From Photobacterium sanctipauli (GTDB lineage Bacteria; Pseudomonadota; Gammaproteobacteria; Enterobacterales; Vibrionaceae): a DNA stretch of 52,728 nucleotides. The notes under the pieces were generated by a model. It was not told the DNA's origin. It did not search any database and saw nothing but the letters and a program-made list of their open reading frames with translations. Below, one piece after another: positions 1 through 8,162 of the stretch. Numbering within the stretch: the stretch's first letter is position 1; every line of letters starts with the position of its first letter. Location: NCBI RefSeq assembly GCF_003026495.1, contig NZ_PYMA01000027.1, forward strand, positions 1 to 52,728, in the 5' to 3' direction. Made by a program: the position numbers and the translations under genes.

Positions 1-48
1 GGGCTCATAACCCGAAGGTCGTCGGTTCAAATCCGGCCCCCGCAACCA
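1..48 (+). tRNA. tRNA-fMet (CAU), 3' part only
   Basis: The window opens inside a tRNA. The sequence begins in the anticodon arm (GGGCTCATAACCC, anticodon CAU) and continues through a T arm and acceptor strand to an encoded CCA at 46-48. The visible part matches the E. coli initiator tRNA as I remember it, including the three G-C pairs of the anticodon stem that mark initiators. The 5' half lies outside the window. It is two bases from the following tRNA, so both belong to one tRNA transcript. Confidence 0.9.
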
Positions 49-50
49 AA

Positions 51-126
51 GCGACACTAGCTCAGCTGGTAGAGCGCAACCTTGCCAAGGTTGAGGTCAC
101 GAGTTCGAACCTCGTGTGTCGCTCCA
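51..126 (+). tRNA. tRNA-Gly (GCC)
   Basis: A complete 76-base tRNA with acceptor stem GCGACAC/GTGTCGC, D arm with AGCTCAGCTGGTAGAGC, anticodon loop CTTGCCAAG (anticodon GCC) and T arm CACGAGTTCGAACCTCGTG. The discriminator and CCA end at 126 are encoded. tRNA-Gly(GCC) genes also sit beside queG in E. coli, so the neighbourhood is conserved. Confidence 0.96.
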
Positions 127-147
127 AATTTTGAACGATGAGACCAA

Positions 148-188
148 ACACGAGGAACCTCGTGCCCAAGCTGGTCGCGTCGCTCCAT
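148..188 (+). repeat. Degenerate copy of the tRNA-Gly 3' end
   Basis: About 20 bases after tRNA-Gly the sequence repeats parts of its T arm and acceptor end: AACCTCGTG at 156-164 and GTCGCTCCATTT at 179-190, compared with GAACCTCGTG and GTCGCTCCAAAT in the intact gene. The copy also forms a perfect hairpin CACGAGG/CCTCGTG at 149-164. No D or anticodon arm remains. It looks like a decayed tRNA duplicate; a processing or termination hairpin is an alternative. Confidence 0.5.
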
Positions 189-623
189 TTTCTGCTGCCA
201 CTGCATGATGCGGTGGAACGGCAAAGCTACTACTGTGAAGTATTAGTTCAATTGCAGCATTCCTGGGTTACTCGACTACCGATAGCCTTGTGTGTTGACT
301 CAATGTTCCATAACAATTGTTATCGGGAACCATAGAAGCAATCAGCTTCGTAAACAACATCAAGTATTTGCTTTACAGCCTTAATAGGCTGTTCGTCGTT
401 ATGACGCAAATATACGATGCTCTGTGATCAATACATATCGTATTGGTGTCTATTGACGACACATGCTCTTTGTTCAGCTGATACAGGTAATGGTTCGACA
501 TTACCAACAGGGAGCTGTGAATCGTATCTGCTCTATTTATCCCAGACTTATCTAGCTGGAATGCCTTGTCATTCTTGGGCTAGTGCCCTTCTTTGGGGAA
601 AATTAATGTGATTGCGCACAGAG

Positions 624-650
624 TTATCCACAAATATAACTTGTGGGTAA
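624..650. promoter_or_regulatory. Inverted pair of DnaA-box-like sites
   Basis: TTATCCACA at 624-632 is a perfect match to the consensus DnaA box. Its inverted partner TGTGGGTAA at 642-650 reads TTACCCACA on the other strand, one base from consensus. Together they form a 10-base inverted repeat around a 7-base spacer. There is no other replication-origin architecture nearby, so a titration or regulatory role, or chance, is as likely as an origin function. Confidence 0.4.
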
Positions 651-714
651 GTTGGTTAATTACGTGTGCCGATACCGTGTGAACAAGTCTGTATTTATCT
701 TTTCTCATACACAG

Positions 715-748
715 AAATAAAAAACTGTTGGTAATTTATCAACAGTTT
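715..748 (-). terminator. Rho-independent terminator downstream of queG
   Basis: Read on the minus strand, a perfect 9-base-pair stem AAACTGTTG/CAACAGTTT with a 9-base loop is followed by TTTTTTATTT. It lies about 250 bases beyond the queG stop and is the first terminator-like structure on that strand. Confidence 0.65.
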
Positions 749-995
749 AAGTGCATGAAAATAATTGGATTTTTATCATTTATCCCATTTTTATATACAA
801 CTTGATCCACTAGGTGGATACTTGGATAACTTTTATTTGGCGGGCTTTTTTTGCCTGTGTTTAATATTTCTATCTGGGTATAAAAGTGGGATAGGAGAAA
901 TGTTTTCCACATGAGGAAGGAACTCTGGCTCAGCTCTCATTTTGTGCAATAACTAATATGCATGTTGCAGCATGGTGGTCGGCGAACAATTTTCG

Positions 996-2129
996 TTAGG
1001 CATCCCGTGGTAAGCCTTTTTCCACAATCCTGATCAGACGCTGTGTTTTGGCGGGCAAGACATTAATCTCGATAGACTGGCAGCGTTCATGCTGCTTTTT
1101 TAATGCCCAATCTATATGCGTATCGAGTAATTTGCTTTCGCCTCGGCGTTGCTCCAGTGTCTTTACAATATCGCTATCGTAAGGGGCGTTGCCCATTGCA
1201 ACGGTGAGATTGCGTAACCATTGGGTGTGGCCAATACGGCGAATCGCAGAGCCTTCTGTGTTTTTAAGAAACTGTGCTTCTGTCCACTGGTAGAGTGTCG
1301 TCAGCGATTGTTGGTACAGTGAGTCTCGACAATGGTAGTCGGCTTCCTCTGTAACGCTGGAGAAGCGGTTGAATGGGCACACCAGTTGGCAATCATCGCA
1401 ACCGTAGATACGGTTACCGATCGCCTCTCGGAATTCCTCTGGGATCACGCCGTCAAACTCGATGGTGAGGTAGGAGATACAACGGCGGGCGTCAACAATG
1501 CCTTCCTCTACGATTGCCCCAGTCGGGCAGCTGGTCATGCAAGCGACGCACTTACCGCATTGATTTTCTTCCGGCTCATCAACAGGAAGTGGTAAGTCAA
1601 TCAGCAGCTCGCCGAGAAAAAACCAAGACCCCGCTTCCTTGCTCAAGAGCAAAGAGTGCTTGCCAGTCCAACCCAATCCCGCTTTTTCTGCCAGGGGGCG
1701 TTCTAGAATAGGAGCTGAATCCACAAAAGGGCGATAGCCAAAAGGCCCGGTTTCTTGCTCAATAAGCTGTCCCAGCCTTTTTAGGCGGTTGCGAATGAGC
1801 TTGTGGTAATCACGTCCCAGCGAATAACGGCTGATGTAGGCGCTTTCCGGTTTATTTAGGCTTTGGGCAAAGCTGGCTTCTGGCGGTAGGTAATCCATTC
1901 TTGCGCTGATCACCCTGACCGTACCCGGGTGCAACTCGTCAGGGTGTGCACGCATCATACCGTGACGTGCCATCCAGTCCATTTCACCATGGTAGCCAGC
2001 ATCCAGCCAGCGTTGCAGCTGGGCTTCGTGTTGGCGCAGGTCGACATCGCAGATCCCCACATGCTGGAAGCCCAGTTCACGGCCCCATTGCTTGATTTTT
2101 ACAGTGAGCTCACGATAGTCGATAGTCAT
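996..2129 (-). CDS. queG: Epoxyqueuosine reductase QueG
   Basis: QueG catalyses the last step of queuosine synthesis, the cobalamin-dependent reduction of epoxyqueuosine to queuosine in the wobble position of GUN-anticodon tRNAs, in the cytoplasm. The 377-residue protein has the family length. A conserved FVDSAP segment carries the presumed catalytic Asp (D137). Two ferredoxin-type clusters are visible: CGKCVACMTSC at 191-201 and CDDCQLVCPFN at 244-254, with C217 between them. It diverges from nnr, the same pairing as in E. coli, where queG also lies next to tRNA-Gly genes. The start is ATG at 2129, preceded by an extended -10 promoter candidate. The function is well supported by family knowledge. 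Confidence 0.97.
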   Translation of the reverse strand: MTIDYRELTVKIKQWGRELGFQHVGICDVDLRQHEAQLQRWLDAGYHGEMDWMARHGMMRAHPDELHPGTVRVISARMDYLPPEASFAQSLNKPESAYISRYSLGRDYHKLIRNRLKRLGQLIEQETGPFGYRPFVDSAPILERPLAEKAGLGWTGKHSLLLSKEAGSWFFLGELLIDLPLPVDEPEENQCGKCVACMTSCPTGAIVEEGIVDARRCISYLTIEFDGVIPEEFREAIGNRIYGCDDCQLVCPFNRFSSVTEEADYHCRDSLYQQSLTTLYQWTEAQFLKNTEGSAIRRIGHTQWLRNLTVAMGNAPYDSDIVKTLEQRRGESKLLDTHIDWALKKQHERCQSIEINVLPAKTQRLIRIVEKGLPRDA

Positions 2130-2160
2130 GATGATCTTGCTTGGTAATGCTGGGGGCCGA

Positions 2161-2169
2161 AGTGTACCA
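2161..2169 (-). promoter_or_regulatory. Candidate queG promoter (extended -10)
   Basis: On the minus strand TGGTACACT reads as an extended -10 (TG-N-TACACT) about 32 bases upstream of the queG ATG. I see no good -35, as is common for extended -10 promoters. Confidence 0.4.
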
Positions 2170-2226
2170 CAATCATTTTGGATGTTGAGGAGAATTTGGT
2201 GTGTGGATGATCAAAATATCCCTGCA

Positions 2227-2255
2227 TTGATCCAGATGATCATTGTGCCTAGATT
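2227..2255 (+). promoter_or_regulatory. Candidate nnr operon promoter
   Basis: TTGATC (2227-2232), a 17-base spacer and TAGATT (2250-2255) make a reasonable sigma70 promoter. The predicted start of transcription near 2262 leaves a leader of about 58 bases before the nnr ATG. This would drive the nnr-tsaE-amiB-mutL-miaA run. Confidence 0.5.
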
Positions 2256-2319
2256 CATTGTTCGGCACTATCAAGAGATGAGAACTGGTAAGCCAGGGTT
2301 ATGTGAGGGAGTCCGTTAG

Positions 2320-3816
2320 ATGGAGCAGGCACAATTACCGATCCAGCTATATACCGCTGAGCAAGTGCGTACTGGAGAGCAAAAGGCAGCAGCGATGCTC
2401 GGGCTTGATATGTATCGCTTAATGGAAAGGGCTGGGGCTGCGGTCTTTGAACACCTAGTCCAGGCATATCCTGCATCGACAACGGTGTTAGTTTGTTGCG
2501 GTGGGGGGAATAACGGCGGTGATGGGTATGTTGTTGCGAGGCTTGCTTTAGAGGCTGGGTACAAAGTGATCCTGTGGGGGCTAGGTGATTCGGCAAACCT
2601 GACTGGGGATGCTGCAATTGCGCGGCAAGCTTGGCTGGATGCTGGTGGTCAAATCACCCCGCCAGCTTCAGAGCTGCCGCCGTCTGCCGGGGTGGTGGTT
2701 GATGCCCTGCTTGGTACTGGCTTGAATGGCCCGGTGAGGGAAAATGCCGCCGACTTAATTCGGCTATTGAACCGCTCTTCCCTCCCAATCCTTTCAGTCG
2801 ATATCCCCTCTGGCCTGTGTGCTGATACCGGCCAGGTGCTAGGTGCAGCCATTCGAGCGCAGGCGACGGTGACCTTTATAGGGTGCAAGCAAGGCTTGCT
2901 GACCGGTAAAGCGGCAAATTATGTTGGGGAGTTGCTATTTGCTGGTTTGGATGTCGAGTCTGCTTTTCACTCTGTTTGCCAGCCGGCAGTTGGCCGGGTA
3001 ACGGAGGATGATGTTGCCCAATGTTTGGGTATTCGGGATCGAACCGCCCACAAGGGGGATCATGGCAGGATCTTATGTGTCGGCGGTGATCACGGGATGG
3101 GAGGCGCGATCCGTTTGGCTGCCGAAGCGGCTGCACGAAGCGGTGCTGGGCTGACTGCGGTCTTAACGCAACCTGACAATGTGTTGTCAATTGTCAGCGC
3201 GATACCTGAAATAATGGCAAAAGGCTGGCAAGAGAAAGCCCACGAGGTAAGCCAAAAGCTAGCATGGGCCAATGTGGTTGTCTTGGGGCCGGGGCTTGGC
3301 CAGTCTGATTGGAGTAAGGCGCTTTTTTTCTACATCGCGGCCACCGATAAAAATTTGGTGCTAGACGCCGATGGATTGAACTTATTGGCCCTTTCGCCTG
3401 ACTATAAAAATAACCGTATAATAACTCCCCATCCAGGCGAGGCGGCTCGCTTGCTCAATTGCAGTGTTGCAGACGTTGAAGCTGACCGCTTTGCGGCTGT
3501 GAGGGCACTGCAGCAAAAGTATGGTGGGGTAGTAGTGCTGAAAGGCGCTGGTAGCCTGATTGATAATGGCACGGATTGCTGGTTGTGCGCGGCTGGTAAT
3601 CCGGGGATGGCAACAGGTGGCATGGGGGATGTGCTGTCGGGTGTCATCGGTGCTTTGGTTGCCCAAGGCTTGTCGCTGACTGACGCGGCTCGGGTTGGTG
3701 TATTGATCCATAGCATGGCGGCAGATCGATGTGCGATGGACGGAGAGCGTGGTATGCTAGCTAGCGATTTATTTCCTCATATTCGACAATTAGTAAATCC
3801 GAAATTAAGAACATAA
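2320..3816 (+). CDS. nnr: Bifunctional NAD(P)HX epimerase/dehydratase Nnr
   Basis: Nnr repairs hydrated NADH and NADPH. The N-terminal YjeF-N domain epimerises the R and S forms of NAD(P)HX, and the C-terminal ribokinase-like domain dehydrates the S form using ADP. The 498-residue protein shows both halves: the glycine-rich GGGNNGGDGYVVARL loop at about 61-75, and GNPGMATGGMGDVLSG near residue 425-440, which binds the nucleotide. The length matches E. coli YjeF. The stop overlaps the tsaE start by one base (TAATG), so the two are translationally coupled. The start is the ATG at 2320. Confidence 0.96.
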   Translation: MEQAQLPIQLYTAEQVRTGEQKAAAMLGLDMYRLMERAGAAVFEHLVQAYPASTTVLVCCGGGNNGGDGYVVARLALEAGYKVILWGLGDSANLTGDAAIARQAWLDAGGQITPPASELPPSAGVVVDALLGTGLNGPVRENAADLIRLLNRSSLPILSVDIPSGLCADTGQVLGAAIRAQATVTFIGCKQGLLTGKAANYVGELLFAGLDVESAFHSVCQPAVGRVTEDDVAQCLGIRDRTAHKGDHGRILCVGGDHGMGGAIRLAAEAAARSGAGLTAVLTQPDNVLSIVSAIPEIMAKGWQEKAHEVSQKLAWANVVVLGPGLGQSDWSKALFFYIAATDKNLVLDADGLNLLALSPDYKNNRIITPHPGEAARLLNCSVADVEADRFAAVRALQQKYGGVVVLKGAGSLIDNGTDCWLCAAGNPGMATGGMGDVLSGVIGALVAQGLSLTDAARVGVLIHSMAADRCAMDGERGMLASDLFPHIRQLVNPKLRT

Positions 3817-4280
3817 TGCAAACAGTTGAAACTTTGCTTGCCGACGAGCAGGCCACAGTGGGTTTAGGTCACCAGCTTGCTCATGCGTGTGATCGCCAAA
3901 CAACCATCTACCTTCACGGTGATCTTGGTGCGGGTAAAACCACATTTAGTCGCGGTTTTATCCGTGCTTTGGGCCATAATGGTAATGTCAAAAGCCCTAC
4001 TTATACTTTGGTAGAGCCGTATGAGCTGCCACCGTGGCAGGTTTACCACTTTGACTTGTACCGGTTGGCTGATCCTGAAGAGTTGGAGTTCATGGGGATC
4101 CGTGACTACTTTACGCCGGATGCCATTTGCTTGGTTGAGTGGCCAGAAAAAGGTGATGGCTTGTTGCCTGCCCCAGATCTAGAGCTGGATATGCGCTACG
4201 AGGGTGAGCAGCGAAGAGTCACTATGACAGCAAACAATGAATACGGTACAGCATTGATCAAGCGTTTGGAGTTGTGTTGA
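3816..4280 (+). CDS. tsaE: tRNA t6A synthesis ATPase TsaE
   Basis: TsaE is the P-loop ATPase that works with TsaB, TsaC and TsaD to put threonylcarbamoyl on A37 of ANN-decoding tRNAs. The 154-residue protein has a Walker A motif GDLGAGKTT at 35-43 and the typical SPTYTLVEPY segment followed by HFDLYRL. The length is the family norm. It starts inside the nnr stop codon and ends five bases before amiB, so it sits in the middle of a tight operon. Confidence 0.95.
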   Translation: MQTVETLLADEQATVGLGHQLAHACDRQTTIYLHGDLGAGKTTFSRGFIRALGHNGNVKSPTYTLVEPYELPPWQVYHFDLYRLADPEELEFMGIRDYFTPDAICLVEWPEKGDGLLPAPDLELDMRYEGEQRRVTMTANNEYGTALIKRLELC

Positions 4281-4284
4281 TAGG

Positions 4285-5991
4285 ATGTCGTTACGGGCTT
4301 TTTTTCATACTGTAGTTTTTGGGGTGGGGTTGTTGTTCAGTACTTGGCTGTCGGCCAATGAACTGGAAGGTGTTCGCGTTTGGCCCGCCCCGGATGAAAC
4401 ACGTGTCGTGCTTGATATGCAGGATAAAGCGCAATATAGCTACTTTACCCTGACCAAGCCCGATCGCTTAGTTGTTGATCTCAAGAAAACGACGCTGAAA
4501 ACGAAATTGCCTGTAACGGTGAAGAACAGTGCGATCCTGAGCAAAATCCGTAGCAGTGGCGCGCCTGAAAAAGGTACCTACCGCTTGGTTTTTGAAATCA
4601 AGACCGGGACAACGCCTAAACTCTTCACCCTAGACCCAACCCCTGATGGCCATTACAGCCATCGTTTGGTTTTGGATCTTCCCCATAAGAAGCAAGCGGT
4701 GAAGGCCGTGGCGCCTGCGCCGAAAAAGCCGGTTGCCAATCAACAGGCTATTTTGCCTTACGGTACCGACGATATTATCGTTGCTATTGACCCTGGCCAT
4801 GGTGGTGAAGACCCTGGCTCTATCGGCCCGACACGCAAGTATGAAAAGAACGTTAATATGGATGTGTCACGAAAGGTGGCAGCCCGTATTAATGCGACGC
4901 CAGGGATGAAAGCGGTACTGACCCGTACTGGCGATTACTTTGTAAACCTAAACAAGCGCTCTGAGATAGCGCGCAGAAACAAAGCGCATTTACTTGTTTC
5001 CATCCATGCCGACGGCTTCCATAAGCCGCAGCCGCGAGGGGCGTCGGTGTGGGTATTGAATACCCGTCGCGCCAATAGTGAAATTGGCCGCTGGCTAGAG
5101 CAGCACGAAAAGCAATCAGAATTGCTTGGTGGTGGCGATGTGTTATCTGGTGGTAACGACGACCAGTACCTGAGCATGGCGGTATTGGATCTGCAGTTTA
5201 GCCACTCGCAAAAAGAAGGCTACGACGTGGCCACCCGTGTATTGCGAGAAATGAGCAAGGTGACGACGCTCCACAAGAGCAAGCCAGAGCACGCGAGCCT
5301 GGCGGTATTGAAGTCGCCGGATATTCCTTCCCTGCTGGTTGAAACGGGTTTTATTACCAACCCGCAGGAAGAGCGCTTGCTAAATGCAAGATCGCACCAG
5401 AATAAGCTGGCCGATGCCGTCTACAAGGGGATCTTGTCCTATTTCAATGAGAAGCCGCCAGAGGGCACTTTGTTTGCTTCCCGTAAGCAAGGGGTGAAGC
5501 ACAAGGTGACCAGTGGCCAGTCGCTCAGTGTGATCGCCAACAAGTACGGTGTTTCTGTTTCTGCGCTTAAGTCGGCGAATAACCTGAAGTCGAACACCTT
5601 GCGAATAGGCCAGGTGTTGACTATCCCTGGCCAAGTACCGGCCGCATCTAGTGCGCCGAAATCGTCTACGGTGGCGGTAAGTTCACCTAAAATTATTACT
5701 CATACCGTCCAGCGCGGTGAGTTTTTGGGTAAGATTGCCAGCCAGTATGGCGTGACGGTGAGTAGCATTCGCCAGGCCAACAACCTACGCTCAGATGAGT
5801 TGGCGATTGGCCAGAAGTTGAAGATAAACGTCAGTGGCCGCAAGGCGGTTCAGCATACCGTGCAGCGAGGCGAGTTCCTTGGAAAAATCGCCGCCCGTTA
5901 TGGTGTCAGCGTGAACAGCCTGCGCCAGGCCAACAAGCTTCGTTCTGATAAACTGGCCGTTGGACAGAAACTAACCATACCAAGTAGTTAA
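4285..5991 (+). CDS. amiB: N-acetylmuramoyl-L-alanine amidase AmiB
   Basis: AmiB is a periplasmic zinc amidase that cleaves the amide between MurNAc and the stem peptide and splits septal peptidoglycan. The 568-residue precursor begins with a signal peptide ending near WLSA at 21-24, then an AMIN domain (about 25-130), a linker, an Amidase_3 domain (about 163-388) with zinc ligands H172, E187 and H241 and catalytic E353, and three LysM repeats (about 405-447, 472-514, 523-565). E. coli AmiB is clearly shorter. LysM 2 and 3 are nearly identical, with the shared block HTVQRGEFLGKIA, which suggests a recent duplication. It sits between tsaE and mutL as in E. coli. Activation by EnvC/FtsEX is inferred from the family. 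Confidence 0.96.
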   Translation: MSLRAFFHTVVFGVGLLFSTWLSANELEGVRVWPAPDETRVVLDMQDKAQYSYFTLTKPDRLVVDLKKTTLKTKLPVTVKNSAILSKIRSSGAPEKGTYRLVFEIKTGTTPKLFTLDPTPDGHYSHRLVLDLPHKKQAVKAVAPAPKKPVANQQAILPYGTDDIIVAIDPGHGGEDPGSIGPTRKYEKNVNMDVSRKVAARINATPGMKAVLTRTGDYFVNLNKRSEIARRNKAHLLVSIHADGFHKPQPRGASVWVLNTRRANSEIGRWLEQHEKQSELLGGGDVLSGGNDDQYLSMAVLDLQFSHSQKEGYDVATRVLREMSKVTTLHKSKPEHASLAVLKSPDIPSLLVETGFITNPQEERLLNARSHQNKLADAVYKGILSYFNEKPPEGTLFASRKQGVKHKVTSGQSLSVIANKYGVSVSALKSANNLKSNTLRIGQVLTIPGQVPAASSAPKSSTVAVSSPKIITHTVQRGEFLGKIASQYGVTVSSIRQANNLRSDELAIGQKLKINVSGRKAVQHTVQRGEFLGKIAARYGVSVNSLRQANKLRSDKLAVGQKLTIPSS

Positions 5992-5993
5992 CT

Positions 5994-8162
5994 ATGCCTA
6001 TACAGATCCTTCCTGCCCGCCTTGCCAACCAGATAGCCGCGGGTGAGGTGGTTGAACGCCCAGCCTCGGTGGTGAAGGAGCTGGTAGAAAATAGCCTCGA
6101 TGCGGGTGCGACCCGCATCGATATCGATATCGATAAGGGTGGTAGCCGCACCATCCGTATTCGGGATAACGGTAAAGGGATCCCGAAAGATGAATTGAGT
6201 CTGGCGCTAAGCCGCCATGCGACCTCCAAGATCTCCACCCTTGATGACCTGGAAGCCATTGTCAGCCTCGGTTTTCGTGGCGAGGCCTTGGCGAGTATTA
6301 GCTCCGTATCCCGGTTGACCCTGACGTCTCGAACCGCTGAGCAAGAAGAAGCGTGGTCGGCTTATGCCGAAGGGCGGGATATGGATGTTCAACTCAAGCC
6401 TGCAGCACACCCGGTTGGTACCACGTTGGAAGTGTTGGATCTGTTTTTCAACACCCCGGCGAGACGTAAGTTCTTGCGAACTGAGAAAACGGAATTCGGC
6501 CATATCGACGAGTTGCTAAAGCGTATTGCCTTAAGCCGGATGGATGTGACCATCAATCTGCGCCACAACGGCAAGACGATTCGTCAGTACCGTGCCGCCA
6601 GTACCCAGGTACAAAAGGAGCGCCGCTTGGCAGCGGTATGCGGTAGCCAATTTTTAAACCATGCCCTTGCGGTTGAGTTGGCCCACGGTGATTTGAAATT
6701 GTCGGGTTGGATATGCAGCCCGCAAGGTGCCCGTTCGCAAAACGATATCCAGTATTGTTATGTCAACGGCCGCATGATGAAAGACAAGCTGATCAACCAT
6801 GCGATCCGCCAAGCCTATGAAACCAGCCTGCCGCCGGATCGCTATGCGGCGTATGCGCTGTTTATCGAGGTTGACCCGCACCAGGTCGATGTCAATGTAC
6901 ACCCGGCTAAGCATGAGGTGCGTTTCCATCAAGCCCGTTTGGTGCATGACTTCATTTGCCAAGGCTTGCAGAGCGCGTTAATACAAGGTGCCGATGAGCA
7001 TGAGGCCGTGGTGGCCCCAGCGCCACGGGCCAGTGCGCAGGCGACGGAATACAGCGCGGCACCCACTCCGTCTTATAACGTGTCAGAACCTGACTCGGCC
7101 TTGGCAGCAGTGGCACGCACTCCCGACTACCCAAATAAAGCGCCGGCGCGCGAGTGGCTATCGTCGGGAGGGCAACAAGCAGGCGCTCGAAGGGAGAGCG
7201 CGGCCGAGCCCCCGCGCCAATCGGCACCGCAGTATCAGCCTAAGCCTTCAACGGGCCCCAGTACCAGCCGTCCCCACGGTGGTAGCAACAAGGGGAGCGC
7301 TGCTTCGCGCTACGGTGAAGATGGACCGACCGAACAAGAAGTGGCGGCATACCAGCAGTTGATGCGAACCGTGGACTCGGAGCCAAAGCCTGCGCCGACA
7401 GTTGCCCCAAACCCAATCTCAAACCCGGCGCCGGGGCACCAGTCGCAATACCGAGAACCGCCTCGGTCGGTGCCACCAACAACGTCTTGCCAGCCAGCGC
7501 CTGCTGCAACGCAGCCAACGGCAACCCCGGTCGCGCAGCAACAGGCTCCATTGGCGCCAACGCGGCAAGATGCGGTGGATACCACCAATGGGGTTGGCCT
7601 TGGCAAAGCGTTGTGTTTGGTCCAGCAAAAGTACTTGCTGCTCAACCGTGACGAAGGGGTGGCATTGCTGGCGCTAGATAAGGCGATGGCACTGCGCGTC
7701 AAAGGGCAACTGCGCCTCGCACAAACCGAAGGCCTGAAACCCCAACCCTTGCTGATCCCCCATTCAGTACCTGTTGATGCGGGTATGATAGAATGTGCCG
7801 AACAGCATGCATTACTGCTTAAACAGCTAGGCATTCAGCTAAAAGCGAAAGGCAAAAGCCACTTGATTATCATGTCGGTGTGCCAGCCGTTGCGACAGCA
7901 GAACTTGCAGCAGTTAATCCCGGCATTAGTCAGCTACTTGGCAGCCATTGCAGAAGACCCTGAACAGCAGGGGTGGGATAAGCTGTTGGAGTGGTTGGCG
8001 CAGCAACTTGTGATCCCAGCTGATGCCTATAGTTTGTCCCAAGCAATCCAGCTCGTTACCGAGTTGGAGCAGTTATGGGGCAGCGAACTTGAAAATTATT
8101 ACCCAAACTTGTTGCGCGCAGTTGATGTGGGCGCAGCAATAGAAGCATTTGATTATGACTAA
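5994..8162 (+). CDS. mutL: DNA mismatch repair protein MutL
   Basis: MutL couples mismatch recognition by MutS to MutH and UvrD. The 722-residue protein has the GHKL ATPase motifs near the N terminus (ENSLDAGA, RDNGKGI, RHATSKI, GFRGEAL), a transducer domain to about 330, a long Pro/Gln/Ala-rich linker from about 335 to 535, and a C-terminal dimerisation domain. The endonuclease motif DQHA(X)2E(X)4E is not intact (EQHALLLKQLG instead), as expected in MutH-using gammaproteobacteria. The length exceeds E. coli MutL by about 100 residues, mostly in the linker. It starts two bases after the amiB stop and overlaps miaA. Confidence 0.97.
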   Translation: MPIQILPARLANQIAAGEVVERPASVVKELVENSLDAGATRIDIDIDKGGSRTIRIRDNGKGIPKDELSLALSRHATSKISTLDDLEAIVSLGFRGEALASISSVSRLTLTSRTAEQEEAWSAYAEGRDMDVQLKPAAHPVGTTLEVLDLFFNTPARRKFLRTEKTEFGHIDELLKRIALSRMDVTINLRHNGKTIRQYRAASTQVQKERRLAAVCGSQFLNHALAVELAHGDLKLSGWICSPQGARSQNDIQYCYVNGRMMKDKLINHAIRQAYETSLPPDRYAAYALFIEVDPHQVDVNVHPAKHEVRFHQARLVHDFICQGLQSALIQGADEHEAVVAPAPRASAQATEYSAAPTPSYNVSEPDSALAAVARTPDYPNKAPAREWLSSGGQQAGARRESAAEPPRQSAPQYQPKPSTGPSTSRPHGGSNKGSAASRYGEDGPTEQEVAAYQQLMRTVDSEPKPAPTVAPNPISNPAPGHQSQYREPPRSVPPTTSCQPAPAATQPTATPVAQQQAPLAPTRQDAVDTTNGVGLGKALCLVQQKYLLLNRDEGVALLALDKAMALRVKGQLRLAQTEGLKPQPLLIPHSVPVDAGMIECAEQHALLLKQLGIQLKAKGKSHLIIMSVCQPLRQQNLQQLIPALVSYLAAIAEDPEQQGWDKLLEWLAQQLVIPADAYSLSQAIQLVTELEQLWGSELENYYPNLLRAVDVGAAIEAFDYD

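Larger units (their letters stand above)
127..995. other. Gene-free stretch between tRNA-Gly and queG
   Basis: About 870 bases without a convincing gene. The two short reading frames here lack ribosome sites and protein-like composition. The stretch holds the decayed tRNA end, a pair of inverted DnaA-box-like sequences (624-650), a minus-strand terminator (715-748) and a small palindrome ATCCAC-TAG-GTGGAT at 805-819. It becomes AT-rich after about 600. I see nothing else that I can name. Confidence 0.6.

Noticed and set aside
138..611. Two short reading frames after the tRNA cluster
   Set aside because: No ribosome sites, odd Cys/His/Leu-rich composition, and one runs over the decayed tRNA fragment.
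624..650. Replication origin
   Set aside because: Only two DnaA-like boxes, no AT-rich 13-mers or origin genes (dnaA, mioC, mnmG) nearby.
7310..7500. MutL endonuclease motif
   Set aside because: The C-terminal half lacks an intact DQHA(X)2E(X)4E; the nearest match EQHALLLKQ is incomplete, as in MutH-dependent MutL proteins.
7310..7834. Long minus-strand frame (174 codons) inside mutL
   Set aside because: It lies opposite the Pro/Ala/Gln-rich linker; the Ser/Cys/Ala-rich product is what the complement of such codons gives.
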